In this document: piece after piece, positions 52,780 through 62,845 of the stretch | Position numbering within the stretch: the first letter of the stretch is position 1 | Layout: every line of letters starts with the position of its first letter | DNA from: Lactarius indigo | Lineage: Eukaryota; Basidiomycota; Agaricomycetes; Russulales; Russulaceae | Length of the DNA: 64,000 bases | Direction: 5' to 3' | Assembly: GCA_025766275.1 (NCBI GenBank) | Contig: JAFKAC010000003.1 | Location: 1,736,001 to 1,800,000, forward strand | Made by a program: the position numbers and the translations under genes | The notes under the pieces: generated by a model | Database searches by the model: none | The model's input: the letters and a program-made list of their open reading frames with translations, nothing else | What the model was told of the DNA's origin: nothing

Positions 52780-55251
52780 ATGGCAGAGAAATCCTATTTC
52801 GCCGTAAAGAAGGGAAGGGAAGGCCCGAAGATTTATGACTCATGGGAAGAGGTATGTCGCTATTGATCGATTCTGTCAGCTAAAGTGCACGTCGAACCCT
52901 AACTTTAGTGCCAAATGGCCGTACGTGTATTTGCTACATCTTGAAGTGAGGGCGTTCAACATTCATGGACAGGTGACGGAATACTCGGGGGTTGAAGTCA
53001 AAAAATTTAAATCACTTGCAGCTGCGGAGGCCTGGATTTTGCCTGTGTTGATGTGTACTGCATCAAGTGTGTCTTCGAGTGTCTTCCTGACGGTTTGATT
53101 TTATTCAGCCCTCTGTCCGCCAGCCCAGAAACCCACCCAACCTACTGAATCTGGGCCGTTGAATGCAGCCATTTCCTGTGGAGAGAATATACTCGGTGTC
53201 GATCCCATAGAAGACCGAGCCATTAGACCCCCGAAAATAGTTCTCTCGGAAGAGCAAGCTAATATTTTGGACAAGGTAAAGAAAGGCGGCAATGTCTTTT
53301 TCACAGGTCCGGCAGGTTCGTATTCGTAATTGTCCCATCTTCTTGCGTCGACACAAATTTCAGGGACCGGGAAGACGGTTTTACTTGGTGAGATTATACA
53401 ATTTTTGAGGTCCACGTGCCGTAGCGTCGCCATCACGGCTTCGACTGGAATCGCGTCTATCAACATAGGTGGCACTACCTTACATTCTTGGGCTGGTATT
53501 GGTTTGGGGGAAGGGATTGCAGAGCACCTCTCTGGTAAAATTCTGGGTACAGACTATTTGAGAGAGCGCTGGCAAGGCGTGGAAAGCCTGATAATAGATG
53601 AAAGTAAGATATTTTCACTGAGAGTTGACCTCATGCTGAGCGAAGTAGTATCCATGATCAACGGTGTACTATTTGACAAGCTAGTATGTCTCTCTATCTT
53701 TCTCTCTTTTTTTTTGCACGATGTTTATGCCCTCTAGGAGGAGATCGCACGAACGGTCAGACACGACCAGAAACCGTTTGGGGGCATTCAGGTCAAATTG
53801 AAGCCATCTTGATTGTCGTAGTGTCCCTTACAATATCTTAACCTCAGCTCATTGTCACCGGGGACTTCTGCCAGTTACCACCAGTCCCTGATCTTCGCGA
53901 CGGGACACCCGTTCCATCAACGTTTGCCTTCGACGCGGAATCTTGGTCAAGATGTATAGGTGCGCCTATGACGCTAATGCACGTGTTCCGCCAACGGGAC
54001 CAAGGTAAGGTGGGCAGTGCGGAGATTCCACCTTAGCTCAAACACAAGTCAGCTTTCGTCGACATACTCAATGCCATGAGATGGGGGCAGTTGAGCAAAG
54101 AGTCCATCTCCAAGCTTCACCAACTTTCCCGGGAGGTTGTGTACGAAGATGACATTGAACCTACTGAATTGTGAGTGAGATACCCACGGCAAAAAAGGCC
54201 GCACCTGAGGCCTGAGGCAACACTGTGACACAGGTATCCTACGAAAAATGAAGTTCAAGACGCAAACGAGACCCGGTTGGCGCAGATCGCGGAGAATTCT
54301 GTTGAATTTTTTTCGGTGGATCGCCCAGGTTTTGACGAGAGATGGAATCCTGTACCTCTTCGGAAGATGGCACGGCTCCTAAGCCGACTTGTCGCTCTCC
54401 CAGTTGTAAGTCTGAAGGTAATTCAAGCGACTTGCTGCTACTGCCTTTGCTTAATTTCTGCTAGATCGGCGCACAAGTCATGCTCATCAAGGCACGTACT
54501 CAGTTTTGGTGGATGCCCGCGAAAGCTGCAACTCCGACTTTAGAACCTTGAGCAAGGCCATTTGGTCAATGGAACCACTGGTAAGGTGACCGGCTTCTCC
54601 ACACGACTTGAGGCCGCTCGCCGTGGAATATTTCTCGCGGGCCGAAATAAACTAGAAGACAAAGGCCTCAGGGCGGTCCAACAATGCAGCAGATGGTGGC
54701 CCTTGGTCAAGTTTACGAACGGCTCCCAACGCCTCTGTGTGTTGGAGGAATTTACTGTCAACGGCGTTCGAGGGAATGTCGAAGCATCCCGGACACAAGT
54801 ACGTGGGCATAATATCGCTAACGGAATTATTGACTTTGGTTAGGTGCCACTCATTCTCGCTTGGGCACTCAGTGTGCACAAGTCCCAGGGTCAGACACTG
54901 CAGCGGGTCAGAGTCGACCTTCGCAATACTTTTGAGAAGGGTCAAGGTATTGTCATGACTCAGATCCCTGACCCTCGCTAAAGAAAAAACCCTATGCTGC
55001 AGCTTATGTTGCTCTTTCCCGCGCGACAAGTTTGGACTCGTTGGAGGTCCGCAACTTCGACCCGCCAAAGCAAGGATTTTCCCCGTTTCTTCGAAATGAA
55101 TCTCATTGTTCCTCCTAGGGTTATGGCCCACCCCCGCGTCATCGAGTGGTATGAGGAACTGAACAAGGGATCACACAAGGAACCGACAGAATCGGACAAA
55201 TATGACCAATATTTGACCGACGAAGCATACGGTCATTCAAGTTCCCAATGA
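52780..55251 (+). CDS. Viroplasmin-PIF1 helicase fusion, copy 2
   Basis: Tandem paralogue of copy 1, with the same exon plan. It starts [20 protein letters not shown], with viroplasmin exons [25 protein letters not shown], then a helicase with GPAGTGKT (Walker A), [26 protein letters not shown] (Walker B), [54 protein letters not shown] and [17 protein letters not shown], ending at 55251 (HSSSQ). Linkers diverge from copy 1, while the exon with motifs Ia (53379-53560) and the C-terminal SVHKSQGQ exon are nearly identical in DNA. No stop or frameshift was noted in the core. Confidence 0.83.
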
Positions 55252-55760
55252 CCCAAATCCCCGAACAATTAGCGACACGTCGTGGTTGGCACTCAGCACG
55301 ATTCATGTGTGCCACCTCACGATGCGTAGTCCCCATTATATCTCAGCTCGTTATTCCCTCTCTGGATTCAGGCACACCTCGTCTGCTCTTCGATCACGTA
55401 ATCCGTTTACGTGTTCGTAACCCCCACCGCAGGAGCCGTTGGCGCTGGGCCCACACAGATACGACCCTCCCATGATCTAGTACGAATTTGCATGCATATA
55501 ATCCCTAGCTATTAGTTAAGAAAGTATTCAGGGAATGTCACTAAGGCGATGAAATAGGAGATGCTTTTCAGCTGTGGATGCAAACTCAAAACACAAGCAA
55601 TAACAGTCCATAGGAGAGCATGCTGCATAGGGCTCTGAGCCACTCTCAAGACAAGGACCGTGGACCGTGGACTGTGGACCCATGAAATACAGATGGGTGG
55701 TCCTTGGTCCTTGGCCATCTTGCCTACTGGCGCGACTCGTGTCGTACATCATGTTGTGCA
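55252..55760. other. Spacer between helicase copy 2 and the truncated copy
   Basis: No gene recognised. A short tandem of 'ggaccgtggacc' near 55658-55680 and 'ggtccttggtccttgg' near 55699-55715 form an imperfect inverted pair. Confidence 0.4.
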
Positions 55761-56122
55761 ATGGCAGAGACATTCTATTATGCGTTCAAGAAGGTAAGGG
55801 ACGGCCCAAAGATCTATGACTCATGGAAAGAGGTATGGTCGGTTCTGTCGGCCCAAGTCATGACTAAACCGGACGTCGAACCCTACTTTTTGCCTACTCT
55901 AGTGTCGAATGGCCGTACGTGTGATTGCCACACATGAAGACATGTGTGCCCAGCATTCAACCGCATTATGGACAGGCGACAAGGTACTCCAGGGTCGAAT
56001 TCAAAAAGTTTAGATCCCTTGCGGCTGCAGAGGCCTGGATTTTGCAAGGGATTTTGCCCACCTTAATGTGTACCGCATCCGAGTCAAGTGTGCCTTGGAA
56101 CTTGCCTTGTGATCCTCAGTAA
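55761..56122 (+). pseudogene. Truncated third copy: viroplasmin domain only
   Basis: Starts MAETFYYAFKKVRDGPKIYD at 55761 and shows SWKE, a middle micro-exon (CRMA-type), and [20 protein letters not shown] after splicing. It then runs into ILQGILPTLMCTA and a stop at 56122. The helicase half is missing. The upstream element before the ATG is shared with copies 1 and 2. It could express a stand-alone hybrid-binding peptide, but more likely it is a partial duplication. Confidence 0.7.
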
Positions 56123-56542
56123 AAACGAAAAAGTCGGAATGAGTCAGCGGCGGTCCGGATGCGGTCAGTCTGCGGTCAATTCAGGTCAAGCCAAGTCCGC
56201 CGGCAGTCAGAAATTTTGCACAAGTCCGAGCAAGCCGGACCAGAGTCATCTGGTGGTCATTTGGTAGTCAGGTTTAGTCCGGTGTTAGGATTCGAGATTG
56301 TCACTCTTTCTTTTTACATAATAGAGCTCAGTTGTATTCGCCTCAATGTAATCCTCCGACTATTCGATTATATTTACAACTTGGCGTAGCGATTTACTGT
56401 AATATCATTTGGAAAGCAAATCAATTCCAGCCTACGACGCCATCTAAATAAATAAAAAAAGCAACATCCAAATCGACGCAACCACCGACGTTCCTCCTCT
56501 TCCACCTTGTGCATGAGGCCTGTCTCTGCTTGTTTCCATAGA
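56123..56542. other. Intergenic region with degenerate GGTCAG-like repeats
   Basis: Between 56150 and 56290 short motifs of the form (g)gtca(g)/gcggtca recur with variable spacing, close to a degenerate tandem repeat. No coding region recognised. Confidence 0.4.
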
Positions 56543-57460
56543 TCAATTCGAGCTTTGAAACGCCCTTGAGGTGGCCGCGAATAGTGAGCGAGTGAAGGCC
56601 CAATGCGACAAGGTCGAAGATGTAGGACCGCAGCCGAAGGAAGGAAGTGAGGGACTCGACGCTGCCACGCTGGTGGCGATTCTCAAACCATCGGAATACT
56701 GGACCTCGACGTGGGGAATGATGAAAGGGAGTGCGGCCAACTGGCGGGCGGAGAAGCTCTCATGAAGATGAAGGTAGCGCATCACGAAGTCAGGGGTATG
56801 GGGGTAGATGGACAGATTGTGTAACACGCGATAGAAGGGTTCTGCCAAGGCAGGCATGATGTTGAATAGAGGCTCAGCGTATGCGATCGATTCAAGATTA
56901 CATTTGCTCCGGTTAGTCCGAGGGATCCCGATGTCGAAGGTGTGGAAAAATGAAAGATTGTGTGGCCGAAGTGGCAATGCGGGTGGCGTTGACGATGTGC
57001 ACTAAAGAGTGGCTAGAGAATGGCCAATGGCTAAGAAGAATGAGAGCGCACCTTTGCCCAAGGCCAAGGGCGTGAAGCTAGGGAAATTGGTCAAAGGGGT
57101 TGGGGTGGAAACGGGAATGCAATACTGATCGGCCAGAGATGAAGGGAGGTGGACAAAGTCAATAGGACAAAACAGGTCAGCTCGATGAACGAACGGGTGG
57201 CAGATTCTGGTGCTAGGGCGGAAAGCTTGAGACCGACGACGCAGCGACTGAGCCCGGAATATAGTTGACCTGATCTCCGAGGGTATGGACGACCGAGGGC
57301 GTTTGACGAAGGCGACAGGAACGATGAAAGAGACAACAAGATTTTGAGGACAAGATGGAGACGAGAAAAGTGGCCGTTGAGAGGTTCGGCGGAGAGTGTA
57401 GAGTCTGTCGTAGCCTGAGTCAAGTCCGAGCGCCAGACGCACGAGTCCGAACCTTGCCAA
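56543..57460 (-). CDS. Hypothetical protein, two-exon reading, no clear ATG
   Basis: Two minus-strand open frames join across a plausible 50-bp intron near 57003-57053: an upstream part ending TNFPSFTPLALGKG and a downstream part containing PLRPHNLSFFHTFDIGIPRT, LESIAYAEPLFNIMPALAEP, FYRVLHNLSIYPHTPDFVM and RYLHLHESFSARQLAAL. The second part looks like real protein. The first codon at 57460 is TTG, and no ATG-led start was found, so the 5' end is unknown or lost. Function not recognised. Confidence 0.35.
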
Positions 57461-59273
57461 AGTATAGTACTGTCTCTCGACTTAGATAAGACTCGGCAAT
57501 CTGGGATTCTTGAGCACTTTCAAGCGTGGAGAATGCTCGATATACTTGGACGTCGGCTGCGTTCTATCCAAGGCAATATTCTTCATAACGGCGGTCGCTG
57601 CCAGCGGAGGCCTGTTGATCGCATTAACTTTCTCTCCTGTGCGGATCACCGTGATGCTCTCGTCTTCTCTACCTGTTCTCTCCTCTGTGGATCTTTGCGG
57701 TGTTCCCTTGTGGATTCTCGTGGTGTTCTCACTGTCCCTAGCCGACCAGTCTTGGCGACGCCAACAACACCGACGGAAGCGACGAGGGCAACGGACGATA
57801 CGGTTACGATGGTTGGACATTCAAGTTGCGGGGACATGTAGGAAGTGTACCATTGGGCAGCCCAGACACAGATGTAGGTTTTTACCTGTCTCTGGTGCTA
57901 GCCCGCCCAGCTATTCTATCAGACCATTCACTCTCCTTTCTTCGAGCACTGTCTTCCACGACAGTGTCAACACCTATCCCATGTCGCTCCGCCACGATTT
58001 CGGCGGTCTCTTATCCCTACAAGGCTGGACATCTTGGACAACTGGTCTCCTCTTGAGGAGGCCATTTCGGAATCCGCTCCCCGGCCAACTGAGCCGTCCT
58101 TCTTGTCAACGCACAGGTCAACCATCTCGAGGCTGGTACGTCCCCACCGTGCAGTGCTGGATAAGGCTCACTCTACTTCACAGGCCTCACCAGCGAACAT
58201 TCCTCTTCCGAGGATGTACCCGCCCAGCGTGCCCAGCTCGCCGATGGGCCCATCGACGGCCATCTGCTGACGAACCGGTCGCCTCCACCCCATCTCGCCC
58301 TTTCCAACTTGAATATCGTATTCTCCCAGGTCGTTCTTACCCTCATCACCGCCCAGCTCTCCCTCCAGCTCCCGTGCAGATTCGGCTGCCATCGACTGGG
58401 GCTTCCGAACTTCTGACTGGATGTTCAGGCTCGTGCGAAGCGCCGTCCCCTAAGCCCTCCAGGTCCGACCCTGTGACTGCAATTAGACGTCCCACAGCCT
58501 CACATTCGACACACAGCGACGACAGTCATAACGACCAGCACGTCTATGACATCGTGCGTGCTTGATACAGATCCTTCAGTCGCCAAGCTAACCCATACTG
58601 GTGGCAAGTCTCGGAGCGCGCTCAAAACATTCATCGTCAATCCTTTTTTTTTTTTGCGTCGTTGCCATTCCCTTTCCAACCCTGCAGCATGGGCCCAGGT
58701 TCATTTCCTCTGCAACCACGCAGCGTGTAGCCTCTGCCCCAACGACACCCCGTCCCAGCAGCAGCGCCGACGTCTTTTACCAACCAAGCCCCCAACCGCC
58801 GCACAGCCGCTCCGGCTGCCGGTCTTCTGATCAAAGTTTGATCAGAAGACTGGACGCTTGTGGACCACGACCTCAAAGTGCTAGTCCGACTTCTCGGTAA
58901 GTCCCCCGCTATGGCCATTCACTGTCCCTATTTTAAATCCACTTATTGCGTGCAACATAGGTCTCGGCGATATTCAAGACTCGGCGAAAACTCGGACACG
59001 CCCACTTGTTCGTGCCGGAGCTCGCGAGCACTGTCTATCCGCGCCAGGTCGAGCTCGCAAGCGCTGCCGCCGCAGCGAGCGTCGGAGCTCGACCATCCCA
59101 GTTGGCACGCGGCACGAGTCGCCCGACTACTTCCCTGGCCTCATTAAGGTGTCGCATCGTACGCCCCTGGGCTTGGCGTCGCGGTGCAAATACCTTGGCT
59201 GACTGTAAGTTATTTCCGCCAACTCTGTTCCATTCCCATGACTAAATACATTGGTTCTTATATACAGGCAAGA
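57461..59273. other. Weakly coding region left of the Plavaka transposase
   Basis: Long plus-strand open frames exist (for example 57510-58565) but start with TTG and have the Arg/Pro/Ser-rich makeup of out-of-frame GC-rich DNA. Some segments look protein-like (SDPVTAIRRPTASHSTHSDD near 58470-58530; SPDYFPGLIKVSHRTPLGL near 59120-59170, followed by a good splice donor). A multi-exon gene cut by the transposon is possible but I could not assemble it. A poly-T run lies near 58644-58655. Confidence 0.35.
58822..58850. repeat. Perfect 29-bp palindrome
   Basis: Two exact 14-bp inverted arms (gtcttctgatcaaa and its complement) around one central g. It could form a cruciform or RNA hairpin, or be a protein-binding site. 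No T-run follows, so it is not a simple terminator. Confidence 0.85.
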
Positions 59274-62200
59274 TCAAATCACCTCGGCGTCGGTGTCGAT
59301 ACCACATTCATCCGGTGTTAGTAGGGTAAGTCCCGGATGTCTCCGCAGTATATGGACACGGTTATTGTGAGTCCAAATTCCGATGAGGCTTACTATTGCT
59401 GATGTTTCAAGCACATAGACCTTTGGTGACCACTTCCCATACCATCTCCCAAACAGCTGATGGCGCTCTACCAAGGGATGATAGACAACAAGGGAGAGGC
59501 CAGCAGCAGTATAGAAGGCCACAGCCTCCCCAAATATTGGTTTGTTCTTCTCCACCTCTAGTACTGTTTCATCTGTGGGCTGATCTCTTGACTGTGACAT
59601 CTTTAGCTGAGCTTCAAAGTACCTTGAGGAACGGGAAGTGTGCTTTTTTGAGAGCTCAAAGAGCTGGCTTGTAAGGGTAGTGTGATTGGGAAGAGGGCAC
59701 TTTCCCCAACACATGACTTCTTCCTTTACTTCAGGGTAAGACTGTTGAATTGCCAGTAAGTGTGCCTTCAAATTAGCATCTTCCCTTTTCTTCTTCTTGC
59801 TAATTGGAAACTCTTTAAATAGGGAAGTCCTTTGAACCCTTTCTTCAGGTGTGGGGAAGGGTGTTGGATAGGCAAGATGTAGAAGTCTAACAGACTGCTT
59901 GTCTGCTGTATATGAGACTATATTTTTGAAGGGGGATTTTTTGGACCTGATGCCATGTCCAATATCTCCTATGGCCCGTTCACATGTAGCTTGAGAGCCA
60001 AATCTGATAGAGCCATTATATGAAATATGGAAGGGGACATGAATAAGCTGGAAGATGCATAGTCGGCAGCGGGGAATTTTGGATGGATCATTGCCAACAT
60101 AGAGGTGTTCAAATCCTTGAAGAAAAAGGACAATCTTCTTATAAAGCTTAGATAAATCCTCCTCTGTTCTAGTGACAGTTGTCATGGCATACTCCACCAC
60201 ATTGGAGAATATGGCAAAGTTCTTGATCACCTCATGGTCAAATCCAAGCTCCCATGCCATAGGGACAATATACCAGTGGAGAAGGGCCATCCACTCATAT
60301 ATTTTATATTGACTTTGGCGCTTTTTGTGGGGGTCCCGAATAGGTCCACAAAAGGATGAAGGTAGTGTTGCTATAGCACTTTCAACCTCTGCTCCAAGCT
60401 CTGAAGCAATATCTGGACTCATGTAGACCTGTTCTGAATTGGAGCTGAATGAGGTCCATATATCCCAGATGTGTGGCATGCAGTTTTCATAGAAGAGATG
60501 GAAGGGGTCAAGTGGGAAAAAGAATGGATGTGAGAAGGCAGGGCTGGCAGCACAAATAGGAAGACCAGAGACACCAGTTTCCCGCACAATTGCTGCATAC
60601 TGTGTCTTGTTGCTCTTTACAGCTTCAAGCCTCTTGATAATTTCCCAGTAGTCCTCTAGAGTCCGAAGTGGCAAGGAAAAAATGTCAAAGTCAGGGCGAT
60701 CCCCATTGATCTCCTCTTTTTGAGGTGGGGAGAGGGGATAGTACTGGGATTTGGCACCTATGAGATAATATATAAGATAAAATGATACAATAATATTCAA
60801 GTGAGATACTCATACCTCTATCTTTACTAGCGCGTGCACCCCGCACCATACTAAAACGGCATCCATGTATAGCCATATGTCCCGCCATTCTGCTAAGTTT
60901 TGCAGAACCAAGCATATCTCCAAGAACACCACAAAGAAAGACCTTCAAAAGGAAGTATGTTCCTTTAAGTGCATCAAAGGTCCATACACCAACACTAAGC
61001 TTTGCAAGCTCCTCATAGAGGACATAAATGAATGACTCCACATTTCCAGGTGAAGAGGGCCCAGGGATGACAAGTGGAATGATGATGTTGGCAGCTTTAG
61101 ACCGCATGTTGGGAGGGAGGTTTAAGATGGTGACAATGAGGACCCAGACATCAGACTGCTTCTTCATAGTAAGCTGAGCACCATCACCTGAGATGGTTAT
61201 TGCAGTATCAGTCTCATCTTGAAATAAATGGTGTTGGAAATGATTGATATGACTAATAGAGTCAGAAAAATCAGAGTATTCAGTGGGGGGGGAATCTGGC
61301 TTCAGCTTGTTCAAAGCCTCTTGTAGATGGTGATGCCGATACCGCATGGCTGCTGCCATTGTCTTGTTCATATAAAGTGACTGAATAACAGGGGCAATGG
61401 GGGTATAGAGCATTTGAGCCCTTGGATGACCATTCTTGTCATAGCGTGGCTGACCGCATAGCCCTAGCCGTTTGTCATGAACATAGATGCATGACTGAAG
61501 GTCTTTGAACTCTCCAGTAAAGGCCATGCAGCTTCTGGGACACATGTCAACCAGCTGAGAGGATAATCCTGTAAGTTCCATGGCAAGCTTTCTTGCCATA
61601 TACAAGCTAAGGATGTCAGCACCTGTAGCCTCCTGAAGGACCTGTGCATGGAGCCTGTATGCCTTGACAGTACCATGAGAGTCGACCCATGCAATGTAGT
61701 GCTTCAATGAAAGCTCCTCATCTGGAGTAAGTGTACGACCTCTGGTGTCAGTAAAAGGTGGGTGGTTAGGATGTGTGTAGCCAGATAAAAGTTGCACCCG
61801 AAGTTTTTGAATGACCTCTGGTAAGTCAGCAGCCTCAGCAGCAAGGGCCTCATCTCCTTCAAGATCAGCACCATCTAGCTCTCCCCTAAGCAAAGGGCCA
61901 GGGTCCAAAGTGTCTGTGTGCCCTACTGGAGGAGGCATCATAGCAGGATGAAGCTGAGGTGAGCCAGAGTCATCATCATCAGAGTCTGGATCTGAGAAGC
62001 TAGGTTGGGGCTCAGACAGCATAGCATGCTGATCTTGCTCTGAGTCAGAAAGGTTGGGGTCCATCCCTGGGTGAGTGGGCTCAGCATCAACTGCAGCAGC
62101 ATCAGTAGAGCCTAGATCAATGCCTGTATTGACATTAACAGGGCTAAAAAGATCATCTAATACCATGCAGCAGTGAGCACAGATTCTACTTTACACTAAA

Positions 62201-62636
62201 ATAACACTTACCAAGCTCTATGGCTTCCCCTTGATGGTGATCAGGAATTTCCAAGTGAGCATCGGCCATCTGAGCCAGGTGATCTACATAATTGTGTGCC
62301 GCTTTGATGTTAAAAAATAATAATAAAAATAATTGTTAAGTACAGGGAGCCCGAGTTAATGACTCTAAACACACCTTCTGAGCCATCTGGGCGAGATCCA
62401 CCAGCAACTGGTGCTGTATCAGGAGGGATATGGTCCCCATGGACCTGAGAAAGGAGTTCTCTTGTCCGATGAATGCATGATCGCACGAAGGGGGCAAAAT
62501 CTGTATTTGATGATAGGGACAAGAGAAAGTCTTGATCTTGCCGTAGATGGGCCTCAATAGTGCGTTTTGTGACACTACTTGCCCCTCCATTGCACTTAGA
62601 GCATGGGCAAATGTATCGTTGAGATGATGGAGGCAT
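59274..62636 (-). CDS. Plavaka/CACTA-like (KDZ-group, Tnp2-related) DNA transposase
   Basis: The start at 62636 (MPPSSQRYICPCSKCNGG) gives the N-terminal zinc-finger-like C-x-C-x2-C...H block (HLRQD). After short introns (around 62167-62335) a long exon carries an acidic Asp/Ser region, then VDMCPRSCMAFTGEFKDLQS, RYDKNGHPRAQMLYTPIAP, ITISGDGAQLTMKKQSDVWV, LNLPPNMRSKAANIIIPLVI, FDALKGTYFLLKVFLCGVLG and a GHMAIHGCRFSMV block. A small intron near 60780-60840 leads to the C-terminal part with YPLSPPQKEEINGDRPDFDI, LPLRTLEDYWEII, GVSGLPICAASPAFSHPFFF and PLDPFHLFYENCMPHIWDIW. This order matches basidiomycete Plavaka transposases. No stops interrupt the exons. Terminal inverted repeats were not found. 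Confidence 0.82.
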
Positions 62637-62845
62637 GAGTTGCACAGGATCAACGAGGATATGTAGAACAAGGGTAGGGACGAGAGTGAGCGCAGACTCC
62701 AGTGTGGAGCGTGAGAATGGCACGTGTTCTACAGGTTCTGGTAGTCATGTTCGCCTCACATTCAACACGCCTAACTTACCACTTGTCTTTTTGTCTTTTT
62801 CCGAGCTTGTTCGTATACGACCCTCGGTGCCTCTGAGCTTGAACC

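Noticed and set aside
57510..58565. 351-codon plus-strand open frame
   Set aside because: Starts at TTG, has Arg/Pro/Ser-rich composition typical of out-of-frame GC-rich DNA, and no recognisable motif.
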